NCBI GenBank assembly: GCA_012962735.1
Contig: DTXA01000459.1
Location: 1-6,735 of the forward strand
Origin: Candidatus Latescibacterota bacterium
GTDB taxonomy: Bacteria > Latescibacterota > 4484-107 > B68-G9
Reading direction: 5' to 3'
DNA: 6,735 nucleotides
The position numbers and the translations under genes were made by a program. Shown piece by piece: positions 1 to 6,270 of this stretch. The notes under the pieces are model-generated. The model saw only the letters and a list, made by a program, of their open reading frames with translations. It made no database searches and was not told the DNA's origin. How positions within the stretch are numbered: position 1 is the first letter of the stretch; each line of letters starts with the position of its first letter.

Positions 1-22
1 AGAATGGAAATTTATGTCGTTC

Positions 23-29
23 GGAGGTG
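23..29 (+). promoter_or_regulatory. Strong Shine-Dalgarno site of the kinase gene
   Basis: GGAGGTG lies six bases before the ATG at 36. This near-perfect ribosome binding site fixes the start of the kinase gene and shows that the gene was once well translated. Only 22 bases precede it in the window, so the promoter cannot be judged. Confidence 0.8.
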
Positions 30-35
30 TGAGCT

Positions 36-314
36 ATGCCCTTGGAATTAGACCCTGCGATACAAAGGGCCCGGCCGTTTTTGGAGGCTCTCCCCATACC
101 TATTTCCATAGTGGACCGCAAGGGAATAGTCCGCTTCGTGAACCGAGTTTTCCTGGAGTTCGCCCAATGTACAAGAAAAGAGATAACTTACGAAGATCGG
201 GTAGATCATTACGTGAGCGAGTTCTTCGACGAACCGAGGGAGTTCTGGGAGTCTGCGTTCAGACAAGTTCTGGCGGAACGGCCGCCTAAGGGGGGCGTGA
301 GCTCAAAGTCCTGA
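36..314 (+). CDS. N-terminal PAS fragment of the kinase (frame broken)
   Basis: This 92-residue frame starts at the ATG served by the GGAGGTG site. Residues about 12-75 look like a PAS sensor domain: a short helix, then the beta strands with IPISIVDRKGIVRFVNR, typical of the PAS start, followed by a helix and the start of the core. Homology continues across the stop: after the G run at 290-295 the next frame reads on as RELKVLSVPFAHASV and beyond. The last few residues of this frame (after PPKGG) are therefore out-of-frame readthrough to the TGA at 312-314. The ligand of the PAS domain cannot be predicted. Confidence 0.7.
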   Translation: MPLELDPAIQRARPFLEALPIPISIVDRKGIVRFVNRVFLEFAQCTRKEITYEDRVDHYVSEFFDEPREFWESAFRQVLAERPPKGGVSSKS

Positions 315-337
315 GCGTCCCATTCGCACATGCGTCC

Positions 338-1249
338 GTGCAGGTGGTGGAAGAGGACGAATTTACCGCCCACTATTTTTTGGAGGGCCGCAGATTTGCC
401 GTTGCCCATATACCCCTCGCAGGAACGGCAGCCGTATTGCGAGGATTCGCCCGGGTACTCTCGATGGGGTTCACGAGGCTGGAGGACCTGAGGGAGTTAG
501 AGGCCCGGGTGCGGGAGCTTGCTGAGTCCGAGGAGCGGTACCATTCCTTGCGCTTCATCCGCAAGGACGGCGAGGAGCGTTGGGCGGAGATCTACGCCGT
601 GCGTATATCGTACGATGGAAGGCCCGCCGTTTTAGGGAACTTTATAGACATAACCGAACGCAGGCGGTTGGAGAAGGAGAGGGAACAGCTCAGAGAGAGG
701 CTAGAGCAGTCGGAAAAACTGGCCTCCATAGGGGAACTGGTTGCCGGGGTGGCTCACGAGCTTAACAATCCCCTCACGACAGTGGTGGGTTTCGCGGATT
801 TAACTATGAGGAGGACTTCGGACGAAGGGCTTCGCTCCCAACTTAGGTACATCTTACAGGAGGCTCAGAGGGCGGCCCGCATAGTCCAGAACCTCTTGAC
901 GTTCGCCCGGAAACAATCCTTGGAACAGAGGGTCCTGAACTTAAAGGAATTACTGGACGGGGTCTTAGAACTTCGGTCGTATGAGCTGAGGACTGCTAAT
1001 ATAGAGGTCGTACGCCTTTACGCCCCGGAGCCTGTTTTCGTCTCCGGGGACCTGGTGCAGCTCCAGCAGGTTTTCATCAACATAATCGCCAATGCGGAGC
1101 AGGCTATGTACGAGGCGCACGGGGGAGGGAAGCTCACCGTGCAGATCAAGGTGCAGGGCGAGAAGGCCTTGGTCCATATCCAGGATGACGGTCCCGGCAT
1201 ACCCATGGAGGTCCAGAAGAAGATCTTCGACCCATTCTTCACCACCTGA
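338..1249 (+). CDS. Histidine kinase core: PAS remnant, HisKA and truncated HATPase_c
   Basis: The open frame actually begins at about 290; GTG 338 is only its first start-like codon and has no Shine-Dalgarno site, so independent translation is doubtful. In this 303-residue frame, residues about 45-71 form a coiled linker ending in EERYHSL. Residues 72-108 are the tail of a PAS domain (PAC part, RFIRKDGEERW to NFIDITER). Residues about 109-130 are a coiled helix. The HisKA H-box is AHELNNPL with phosphoacceptor His140. HATPase_c starts at about 235, with N-box Asn248 and Asn252, the G1 box DDGPGIP at 283-289, and the F-box IFDPFFTT at 297-303. The protein stops there, where families normally continue with a GxGxGL (G2) box needed to close over ATP. 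A full HATPase domain would need roughly 45-55 more residues. Confidence 0.8.
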   Translation: MQVVEEDEFTAHYFLEGRRFAVAHIPLAGTAAVLRGFARVLSMGFTRLEDLRELEARVRELAESEERYHSLRFIRKDGEERWAEIYAVRISYDGRPAVLGNFIDITERRRLEKEREQLRERLEQSEKLASIGELVAGVAHELNNPLTTVVGFADLTMRRTSDEGLRSQLRYILQEAQRAARIVQNLLTFARKQSLEQRVLNLKELLDGVLELRSYELRTANIEVVRLYAPEPVFVSGDLVQLQQVFINIIANAEQAMYEAHGGGKLTVQIKVQGEKALVHIQDDGPGIPMEVQKKIFDPFFTT

Positions 1250-1361
1250 AACCCAGAGTTTCATCATAGAATCCGGGTTACCCTGTCTGAAGAAGCCCTT
1301 CGGGGTCGGAGAGCTGAACGAACTCCTCCATAAGTTCCTCGTGGAGGAGGAACGATTGTAG
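1248..1361 (+). pseudogene. C-terminal remnant of a response-regulator receiver domain
   Basis: In the frame one base forward of the kinase core, the sequence reads ETQSFIIESGLPCLKKPF followed by GVGELNELL and ends at TAG 1359-1361. The Lys-Pro-Phe (KPF) motif after a beta strand, then an EL-containing helix, is the classical last part of a receiver domain, where the Lys is the conserved beta5 residue. The acidic pocket and phospho-Asp, which lie about 50 residues earlier, are absent. It follows the truncated ATPase directly, so it is the tail of the same hybrid kinase after a deletion rather than a separate gene. It has no start codon or ribosome site of its own. Confidence 0.65.
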
Positions 1362-1373
1362 ATATGCATATGT

Positions 1374-1407
1374 GCCCGAAGACCTAAGGCAGTATCCTCT
1401 TCAGGGC
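1374..1407. terminator. Weak inverted repeat between convergent genes, possible shared terminator
   Basis: GCCCGAAG at 1374-1381 pairs with CTTCAGGGC at 1399-1407 with one bulged A. The loop holds the TAG stop (1384-1386) of the minus-strand GT9 gene. It sits just past the + strand kinase stop. No T tract follows on either strand, so it is not a canonical intrinsic terminator. A second inverted repeat, CTCCTCCA 1323-1330 with TGGAGGAG 1342-1349, lies inside the receiver remnant and would follow the GT9 stop by about 35 bases on the minus strand; it too lacks a T run. Confidence 0.25.
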
Positions 1408-2280
1408 ATTCTGTACTGCCGCGATGGGGAGGTTGTCCATCCGATTGGAGGCCACTACCTTTACCTTTGGCCCCCTTGGAGCCCAGACCTCGGGATCGGA
1501 CGGGCCGAAGAGGGCCACCGTCGGGGTTCCTACGGCTGCAGCTATGTGGGTTATCCCGGAGTCGTTGCCCACGAAGGCCGAACACCTCCGGAGGACGCTG
1601 GCTACCTCCCTCAGGGGGAGGTCTTCGGCCACCGGGGGCCGCTTTCCGAGCGCCCACACCACCCCTTCCACGGCTTCCTCGTCCGCAGGTCCGCAGAGCA
1701 GTAGTGGGGAAATGTTTAGCTCTTCCTCCGCCCACAGAATCAGGCCGGCGAACCGCTCAGGGGACCAGTTCTTCTCGGGGCTGCCGCTTCCCGGATGCAC
1801 GGCCAACACCCTTTCCCCTAAGTTCAACCTTTCCCATATCCCCTTCACATCTTTCAGGGATTCTATCCTCGGGGTCGGGTCCTCGTCGACTATCCCCAAG
1901 GGGGTCAAGGCGGCGAGGAGGTGATCCGCCTCGTGGATTCTTTCCCGGGGGAAGGGTGGCCAGGATATCACCTGTCTGACCCCGGCCTTCTCGAGTCCCC
2001 GGATCAGGAATTCGTCTTCGGTGTAGACCACGGCGAGGTCGAACCCCCTTAGGTACGGCCGAAGTTCCCGGTTAGGCGACGCCGGAGAGAAGAGGACGGC
2101 CCAGAGGGCCTTGTCCGCGGAGCGCACCTCGTCGGCCGGCGGGATGGCTAAGGAGAGCGGACCAGGGTTCCCCACCGCCGTTATATGTGAGCGGGGGAAA
2201 CATCTCCTCAGGGCCTTGAGGGCCGGAAGCAACAGGACCGTATCCCCTATCCCTCCTCTCCTCCAGACGAGCACCTTCAT
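1384..2280 (-). CDS. Glycosyltransferase family 9 (heptosyltransferase-like)
   Basis: GT9 enzymes transfer heptose or related sugars from ADP-activated donors to lipopolysaccharide core or other surface glycans at the cytoplasmic face of the inner membrane. The 298-residue protein shows the family pattern: N-terminal MKVLVWRRGGIGDTVLLLP with the G-x-GD loop at residues about 10-15, AVHPGSGSPEKNW near residue 160, and GNDSGITHIAAAVGTPTVAL near 238 followed by FGPSDPEVW, the donor-binding half. Length is slightly under the usual 320-350. The ATG at 2280 overlaps the comEC TGA as ATGA; this fits the family N-terminus better than the frame extension to 2301, and suggests translational coupling. 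It is the last gene of the minus-strand row. The true sugar and acceptor are unknown; the family call is secure. Confidence 0.9.
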   Translation of the reverse strand: MKVLVWRRGGIGDTVLLLPALKALRRCFPRSHITAVGNPGPLSLAIPPADEVRSADKALWAVLFSPASPNRELRPYLRGFDLAVVYTEDEFLIRGLEKAGVRQVISWPPFPRERIHEADHLLAALTPLGIVDEDPTPRIESLKDVKGIWERLNLGERVLAVHPGSGSPEKNWSPERFAGLILWAEEELNISPLLLCGPADEEAVEGVVWALGKRPPVAEDLPLREVASVLRRCSAFVGNDSGITHIAAAVGTPTVALFGPSDPEVWAPRGPKVKVVASNRMDNLPIAAVQNALKRILP

Positions 2281-4604
2281 AGCATCGTGCACACCCGCCA
2301 TCTTCCCTGACGTACCCGGAACAACACCGCCCCCATCCGGTCGGTGCGCAGCACTCGGGAGCCTATAGTCCTGAGCCTATCGAGCACCTCGGGCGATGGA
2401 TGCCCGAAGGGGTTGTACGTCCCTACCGATATTACGGCTACCTCGGGATAGACTGCCTCTAGGAAAGGGGGAGAAGAGGAGGAGGGAGCTCCATGGTGGC
2501 CCAATTTCAGTACCTTGGCCCTTATCCTCTCCCCCCAGCGCAGGAGGTAGCTTTCCTCCAGTCGTTCCGCATCCCCGGTCAACAGGAGGGAGAACTCCCC
2601 GTATGTCACCCTGAGCACAACGGAGGCGTTGTTTGCCCCGAAGATGGCATCCCCTTCCCTCACGAACGCCTTAGGGGGCCCTAAGACTAAGATTCCCACC
2701 CCTCCCAGGCCCACCAGGCTGTCCCCAGCTTCCACCTCTATACGGGGTATCCCCTTCTCACGGGCCAGCCCTCTCAACCTCCGATAGGTCCAACCTCCTC
2801 CTTGCGCATCCCCCTCTATTAGATACCCAACCGGCACACGCTCTAAGACGGAGAGAAGTCCGCCGATGTGGTCGTTGTCTGGATGGGTGGCCACTACCAA
2901 GTCCAAGCGGCTTACGCCCCGATATCGGAGGAAGGGCAGCAGCACCCGTTCCCCCGCATCGTATCCGGGGCTCCGGGGTCCTCCGTCCACCAACATCGTC
3001 CTTCGGTTTGGGAAGCTGAGGAAGACGGCATCCCCCTGGCCCACGTCTAGAAAGGTCACCTCAAGCTCGCCGGGCCTGAGCGCTTGCCCCCAGGCCCAGA
3101 AGTTCAGGAATGCGAGGCCTAAGAAGAGAACTATCTTCCGGAAGTTCGGCCGCCACCGGGTATCGGAGGAGAGGGAAAGGATCACACCCGTGTATCCAAG
3201 TAGGAGGGGTGGAGGGGGACGTGGCAGGTTCACCGAAGCGAAAGGGATGTGGGATGCCCACCTCGCCAGGGCCACAAGCCCCGAGATCAGCAGGTAGTTG
3301 GCCCCGTTCCAGGCGGAGGCCAATGCGGCCCAGAGGGGATAGGATATCGCGGTCAGGAGGCCTAAAGCCACGATCCATCCGGCCATCGGGACGGCTAAGA
3401 GGTTGGTCAGGGGACCTATGAGGGAGAGTCTGCCGAAGTGATACGCCACTATGGGGGCGGCGCCCACCTGGGCGCAGATGGAGACCGCCATAAGGGCGGC
3501 GACCTTCCCCAAGAGTTTCCCCCTCAGGATCTTTGAAAACACGACATACAGGGGGCTATAGAAAAGGGCTATGCCCGCCACGGCCGCGAAGGAGAGCTGG
3601 AAGCTCACGTCCAACAAGTCCCGGGGCCGGAATGCGAGGAGGACCAAGGCCGCGGCCCCGAGGCCGTTGAGGAGGTCGAGGTCCCGCTCTAAAAGGATCC
3701 CCATCAGGATCAGGGAGGCCAGCACCACGGCCCTGACCACCGAGGGCCTCAAGTCCACCAGAAAGGCGTACAGGACCAGGAGAACTATGGTCAGACCCAC
3801 AGTGACCCTTCGAGGGACGCCGATGAAGCCGAACAGGAAGAAGAGGAATGCAGCGATAAAGCCGGTATGAAGTCCGGAGACGGCCAGGATATGGGCCGTC
3901 CCGGAGCGGGCGAACGCATCCTGGAGCCATCGGGGTGCTTCCCTTCGCTCCCCTAAGATAAGGCCCTTCAAGACCCCTGCGTGGAGGCTCGGAAGGTCCA
4001 GCTCCAAAGCCCTGCGCACGAAGGCCCTGATAGCGGGGATACCGCTTCCGCGGCTGGCCACCCGCAACCGATCCGCGTAGAGCAATGCGTAGATTCCACG
4101 TCGCTCTAAAAGGGCACGTCCATCCGGGGCGCCGGGGTTCCGGGCGGGTCCGGGCCTGCGCAGGCGGCCGTATACTTCCACCTCGGAGCCGGGAGGCGGG
4201 GGAGAGCCTCGTGGCATTGAGACCAAGATCTTGCCCTCGGCCTTCCCCCCTTCCAGCTCCTCCACCTCCACGACGGCCCGCATCCGGGAGCTTTCGGTCC
4301 GGTAGGACTCCGTCACCCTGCCCTTCAAGGCCACCCTCCGGCCGAAGAAGGGGGAGGTGCCGATGTGGCCGGAAGGGAGCACATCGGCCGTTCCATAGCG
4401 CAGGGCGCCCGCGGATATGAAGAGGGCCTGGAAGAAAAGGGCACCTAAGGTCCCTTCCGAGCGCCCTTTCTTCCAGAGTATACAGCATAGCACCAGAAGA
4501 CACAGGGGAAGGCCAAATAGAAGGGGAAGAGGAAGGGGGAAACGGTGGGCAAGCCAGATGCCCGCGGAGAAGGCGAGGGCGGTTCGCAGGGCCGGTCTCC
4601 CCAT
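2277..4604 (-). CDS. comEC: ComEC/Rec2 DNA-uptake channel with metallo-beta-lactamase domain
   Basis: ComEC is the inner-membrane channel that brings single-stranded DNA into the cytoplasm in natural transformation. This 775-residue protein is full length for the family. Residues 1-70 hold N-terminal membrane helices, about 75-190 a soluble OB-like DUF4131 region, and about 200-510 the Competence domain, with the conserved AHILAVSGLHTGFIAAF stretch near 241 and many hydrophobic helices. From about 515 comes a metallo-beta-lactamase domain: TFLDVGQGDAVFLSFP and LVDGG, the metal motif THPDNDHIGG near 575, LLLTGDAE near 675, and LKLGHHGAPSSSS near 701. The metal-ligand pattern appears intact, which supports the proposed role in degrading the non-transported strand. 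ATG 4604 was chosen; a TTG at 4616 is four codons upstream, and neither has a strong ribosome site. It lies 27 bases after the UPF0104 gene and overlaps the GT9 gene by four. Confidence 0.95.
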   Translation of the reverse strand: MGRPALRTALAFSAGIWLAHRFPLPLPLLFGLPLCLLVLCCILWKKGRSEGTLGALFFQALFISAGALRYGTADVLPSGHIGTSPFFGRRVALKGRVTESYRTESSRMRAVVEVEELEGGKAEGKILVSMPRGSPPPPGSEVEVYGRLRRPGPARNPGAPDGRALLERRGIYALLYADRLRVASRGSGIPAIRAFVRRALELDLPSLHAGVLKGLILGERREAPRWLQDAFARSGTAHILAVSGLHTGFIAAFLFFLFGFIGVPRRVTVGLTIVLLVLYAFLVDLRPSVVRAVVLASLILMGILLERDLDLLNGLGAAALVLLAFRPRDLLDVSFQLSFAAVAGIALFYSPLYVVFSKILRGKLLGKVAALMAVSICAQVGAAPIVAYHFGRLSLIGPLTNLLAVPMAGWIVALGLLTAISYPLWAALASAWNGANYLLISGLVALARWASHIPFASVNLPRPPPPLLLGYTGVILSLSSDTRWRPNFRKIVLFLGLAFLNFWAWGQALRPGELEVTFLDVGQGDAVFLSFPNRRTMLVDGGPRSPGYDAGERVLLPFLRYRGVSRLDLVVATHPDNDHIGGLLSVLERVPVGYLIEGDAQGGGWTYRRLRGLAREKGIPRIEVEAGDSLVGLGGVGILVLGPPKAFVREGDAIFGANNASVVLRVTYGEFSLLLTGDAERLEESYLLRWGERIRAKVLKLGHHGAPSSSSPPFLEAVYPEVAVISVGTYNPFGHPSPEVLDRLRTIGSRVLRTDRMGAVLFRVRQGRWRVCTML

Positions 4605-4631
4605 ATATAGCCCCAAAAGATCTTCAGGGGG

Positions 4632-5588
4632 TCATTCGGAGACGGGGCGCACCTCCTTGGCACCCCTGAGCACGAAGGAGGCCCCTCCGATAAGGCCGGC
4701 CGCTAAGCTTACGAGGTAGGCCAAGAACTCCATAGAAAAAGCAGCCGTGGGTTCCACCCCGACCCGGCGGAAGAGGAAAGCTCCGAAGTTCTCCCTGACA
4801 CCTATCCCACCGAAGGAAACCGGGACAGCGGCGGCTACGGCTATCAGGGGTACGAAGGCGAAGAAGGTCGACAAGGGAGCATGCACCCCTAAGGCTTTCC
4901 CTGTCCAGTAGTGCACAGAAACCCTGAGGAACTGCACCCCCAAGGATATCCCCCAGGCCAACGCCAGCAGGGGAAGGTTGAACCTCCCCCTGAGGAACCC
5001 TTCCCTTACACGAGATACCCTTTCGCCGATCGTCTCCGGAAGGATGCGCAGGGCTAATCGCTCCACAAGGCCGGAAGCTCTTCTGCTAAGTAGGAGGCCT
5101 AGTCCCCCCGTTAAAAGGACTAAAAGGCCTATGCCCATCATGGGGGAGACGGAGAGGGGGGGGAGGAAGAGTACGGTGCCGCAGGCGAAGACCGAGAGGG
5201 TGAAGAAACCCAAAAGCCTGTCCAAAAAGGTGGCGGCAAAGGCCGCGCTCCCCCTGCCCGTACTCCTTCGCACCTCGTAAACCCTCACCGCGTCCCCTCC
5301 CACCCCGCCCACGAAGAAGTTGTTGAAGAAGATCCCTGTGAAGTAGAGCGATACCACTTCTCTGAAGGGGAGGTGTATCCCCTGCATCCTGAGTAGCATC
5401 CCCCACTGTAAGGCGCCCAAGAAATTGCTCGCTACAAAGATCAAAAAGGCCAGGACAAGCGCCCAGGGCTCGGCGGTCCTCAAGATGGGCCCGAGGCGCT
5501 CCAGCCGGAAGTTCTTCCCGGAGAGGGCCCATGCCACGAGCCCTCCGCTGACCGCCAGCTTAAGGCCCAGTCTTAAAGCTTTGCGCAC
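4632..5588 (-). CDS. UPF0104/AglD-type integral membrane protein (lysylphosphatidylglycerol synthase TM-like, flippase-like)
   Basis: The protein belongs to the family sharing the membrane region of MprF-type lysylphosphatidylglycerol synthases, without the catalytic C-terminal domain. Members are linked to glycolipid or surface-glycan assembly and are often called flippase-like; the substrate here is unknown. From the GTG at 5588 it has 318 residues, the normal size, with about eight hydrophobic helices. Family signatures are GVGGDAVRVYEVRRS near residue 96, the following FLDRLLGFFTL, and PVSFGGIGVRENFGAF near 259. The same frame is open up to 5741, but that would overlap the GT2 gene by 169 bases and adds a charged low-complexity stretch, so the GTG preceded by AGGAAGAGAGGG is preferred. 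It overlaps the GT2 stop (5573-5575) by 16 bases, so co-translation is likely. A run of eight C (coding strand) at 5156-5163 is in frame. Confidence 0.87.
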   Translation of the reverse strand: MRKALRLGLKLAVSGGLVAWALSGKNFRLERLGPILRTAEPWALVLAFLIFVASNFLGALQWGMLLRMQGIHLPFREVVSLYFTGIFFNNFFVGGVGGDAVRVYEVRRSTGRGSAAFAATFLDRLLGFFTLSVFACGTVLFLPPLSVSPMMGIGLLVLLTGGLGLLLSRRASGLVERLALRILPETIGERVSRVREGFLRGRFNLPLLALAWGISLGVQFLRVSVHYWTGKALGVHAPLSTFFAFVPLIAVAAAVPVSFGGIGVRENFGAFLFRRVGVEPTAAFSMEFLAYLVSLAAGLIGGASFVLRGAKEVRPVSE

Positions 5589-6256
5589 GGTAGGGGCATC
5601 CCTCTCTTCCTGTAGATCCCGTACCAAAAGAGGATACTCTGGGCAGAGAGCCTCCTCCTCAACCGGTCGTCCGGAACCTTCCTGACCCTCCATGCCCCCT
5701 TCCTGCGGCGGGCTATATCCCTTATGTTTATGCTTACCCAAAGCATACCTAGGAGCGCTGCCAGGGAACGCTCGGGCTCCTCGAGGGGGGCCCGCAGCAC
5801 GGTGAGGACCTCCAAAAGCACCCGCAGTGGGAAGAGGGCCAAGAGGCTCGGGAGATCGTAGTTCTTCAAGAGCAGGACGAGGTTATTGCGGTGGTTGAGG
5901 TACATCTTTCGGAAGCTATGGGGGAGGGACCAGCCCGAACGATGGTAAACTACCGAGGCAGGCACCGACCAGACCTCCCACCCCGCCCGGTGGAGCCGCC
6001 AGCAGAGGTCTATCTCCTCCATATGCATGAAGAATTCCTCGTCCAAACCCCCGACCTCCTCCACGGCCTCCCTTTTGAGGAATAGGGCAGTGCCGGAGGC
6101 CCAGAATATGGGAACCGGCGTGTCGTACTGGCCCCTGTCCTCCTCTATCAGGTGGAACACCCTGCCCAGGCAGTACGGATATCCGAGAAGGTCCATGAGC
6201 CCCCCGGCCGCACCGGCATAATCGAAGCGGGTCCGATCCAGAAGAGGAGTTAGGGT
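5573..6256 (-). CDS. Glycosyltransferase family 2, 5' end missing
   Basis: GT2 enzymes of this rhamnosyltransferase-like type move a sugar from a nucleotide donor to a growing surface glycan. The visible part reads DRTRFDYAGAAGG, then GQYDTPVPIFWASGTALFL, EEVGGLDEEFFMHMEEIDLC followed by WRLHRAGWEV, VVYHRSGWSLPHSFRKMYLN and HRNNLVLL: the second half of the GT-A fold, with the ED-x(n)-W-R-like acceptor/catalytic region (EEIDLCWRL), and a hydrophobic C-terminal stretch. About the first 90-100 residues, including the Rossmann-like start and the donor DxD motif, are absent. The frame stays open to a TTG at 6301, but those upstream codons lie in or past the AT-rich junction and do not resemble the family, so the supported end is about 6256. 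It is the first visible gene of the minus-strand row and overlaps the next gene by 16 bases. As shown it would not be functional. Confidence 0.85.
   Translation of the reverse strand, partial: TLTPLLDRTRFDYAGAAGGLMDLLGYPYCLGRVFHLIEEDRGQYDTPVPIFWASGTALFLKREAVEEVGGLDEEFFMHMEEIDLCWRLHRAGWEVWSVPASVVYHRSGWSLPHSFRKMYLNHRNNLVLLLKNYDLPSLLALFPLRVLLEVLTVLRAPLEEPERSLAALLGMLWVSINIRDIARRRKGAWRVRKVPDDRLRRRLSAQSILFWYGIYRKRGMPLPCAKL
5600..5611 (-). promoter_or_regulatory. Ribosome binding site deciding the UPF0104 start
   Basis: On the minus strand AGGAAGAGAGGG ends eleven bases before the GTG at 5588. It lies inside the end of the GT2 gene. It supports the internal GTG over longer in-frame starts that would overlap the GT2 gene heavily. 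Confidence 0.5.
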
Positions 6257-6270
6257 TTGCTCACAGAGGT
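6245..6270. other. Junction between GC-rich contig body and AT-rich methyltransferase DNA
   Basis: Family-like glycosyltransferase sequence on the minus strand fades out at about 6240-6256, and family-like methyltransferase sequence on the plus strand begins at about 6265. Both genes lose their 5' portions here and the base composition falls sharply to the right. No inverted repeats, transposase, tRNA or obvious target-site duplication is visible. The exact breakpoint cannot be placed without homologues. This is either a recombination point or an assembly chimera. Confidence 0.7.

Larger units (their letters stand above)
36..1361 (+). pseudogene. Broken hybrid PAS sensor histidine kinase (HisKA, HATPase_c, receiver remnant)
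   Basis: Read as one gene with the frame restored, this encodes an N-terminal PAS domain, a linker, remains of a second PAS domain, a HisKA dimerisation/phosphoacceptor domain, the first part of an HATPase_c domain and the C-terminal end of a receiver domain. Hybrid kinases of this kind autophosphorylate on His and pass the phosphate to an Asp of the receiver. No membrane segment is visible, so a cytoplasmic sensor is likely. Three lesions are seen: a one-base frame break in the G run at 290-295; a join near 550 that lacks a PAS core; and a join near 1247 that lacks the ATPase G2 box and most of the receiver, including its phospho-Asp. As it stands the protein should be inactive as a kinase. 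The gene converges on the GT9 gene. Either it is a decaying gene or the assembly is faulty here. The domain identity is clear; the cause of the damage is inferred. Confidence 0.8.

Noticed and set aside
1362..1371. Palindrome ATATGCATAT as an operator
   Set aside because: It lies between the stops of two convergent genes, where a repressor site is unlikely; a ten-base palindrome can occur by chance.
965..1735. Minus-strand open frame of 256 residues
   Set aside because: It crosses the convergent kinase and GT9 genes antisense or out of frame and has shadow-like composition.
1424..1979. Plus-strand open frames antisense to GT9
   Set aside because: They are Ser/Pro/Arg-rich without motifs, opposite a gene with clear family signatures.
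3556..4503. Long minus-strand open frame (315 residues)
   Set aside because: It lies out of frame inside comEC, is Arg/Pro/Gly-rich low-complexity sequence and has no recognisable domain; a typical shadow in GC-rich DNA.
5589..5741. Longer start of the UPF0104 protein
   Set aside because: It would overlap the GT2 gene by 169 bases, adds a charged non-membrane stretch, and the internal GTG has a better ribosome site and gives the normal family length.
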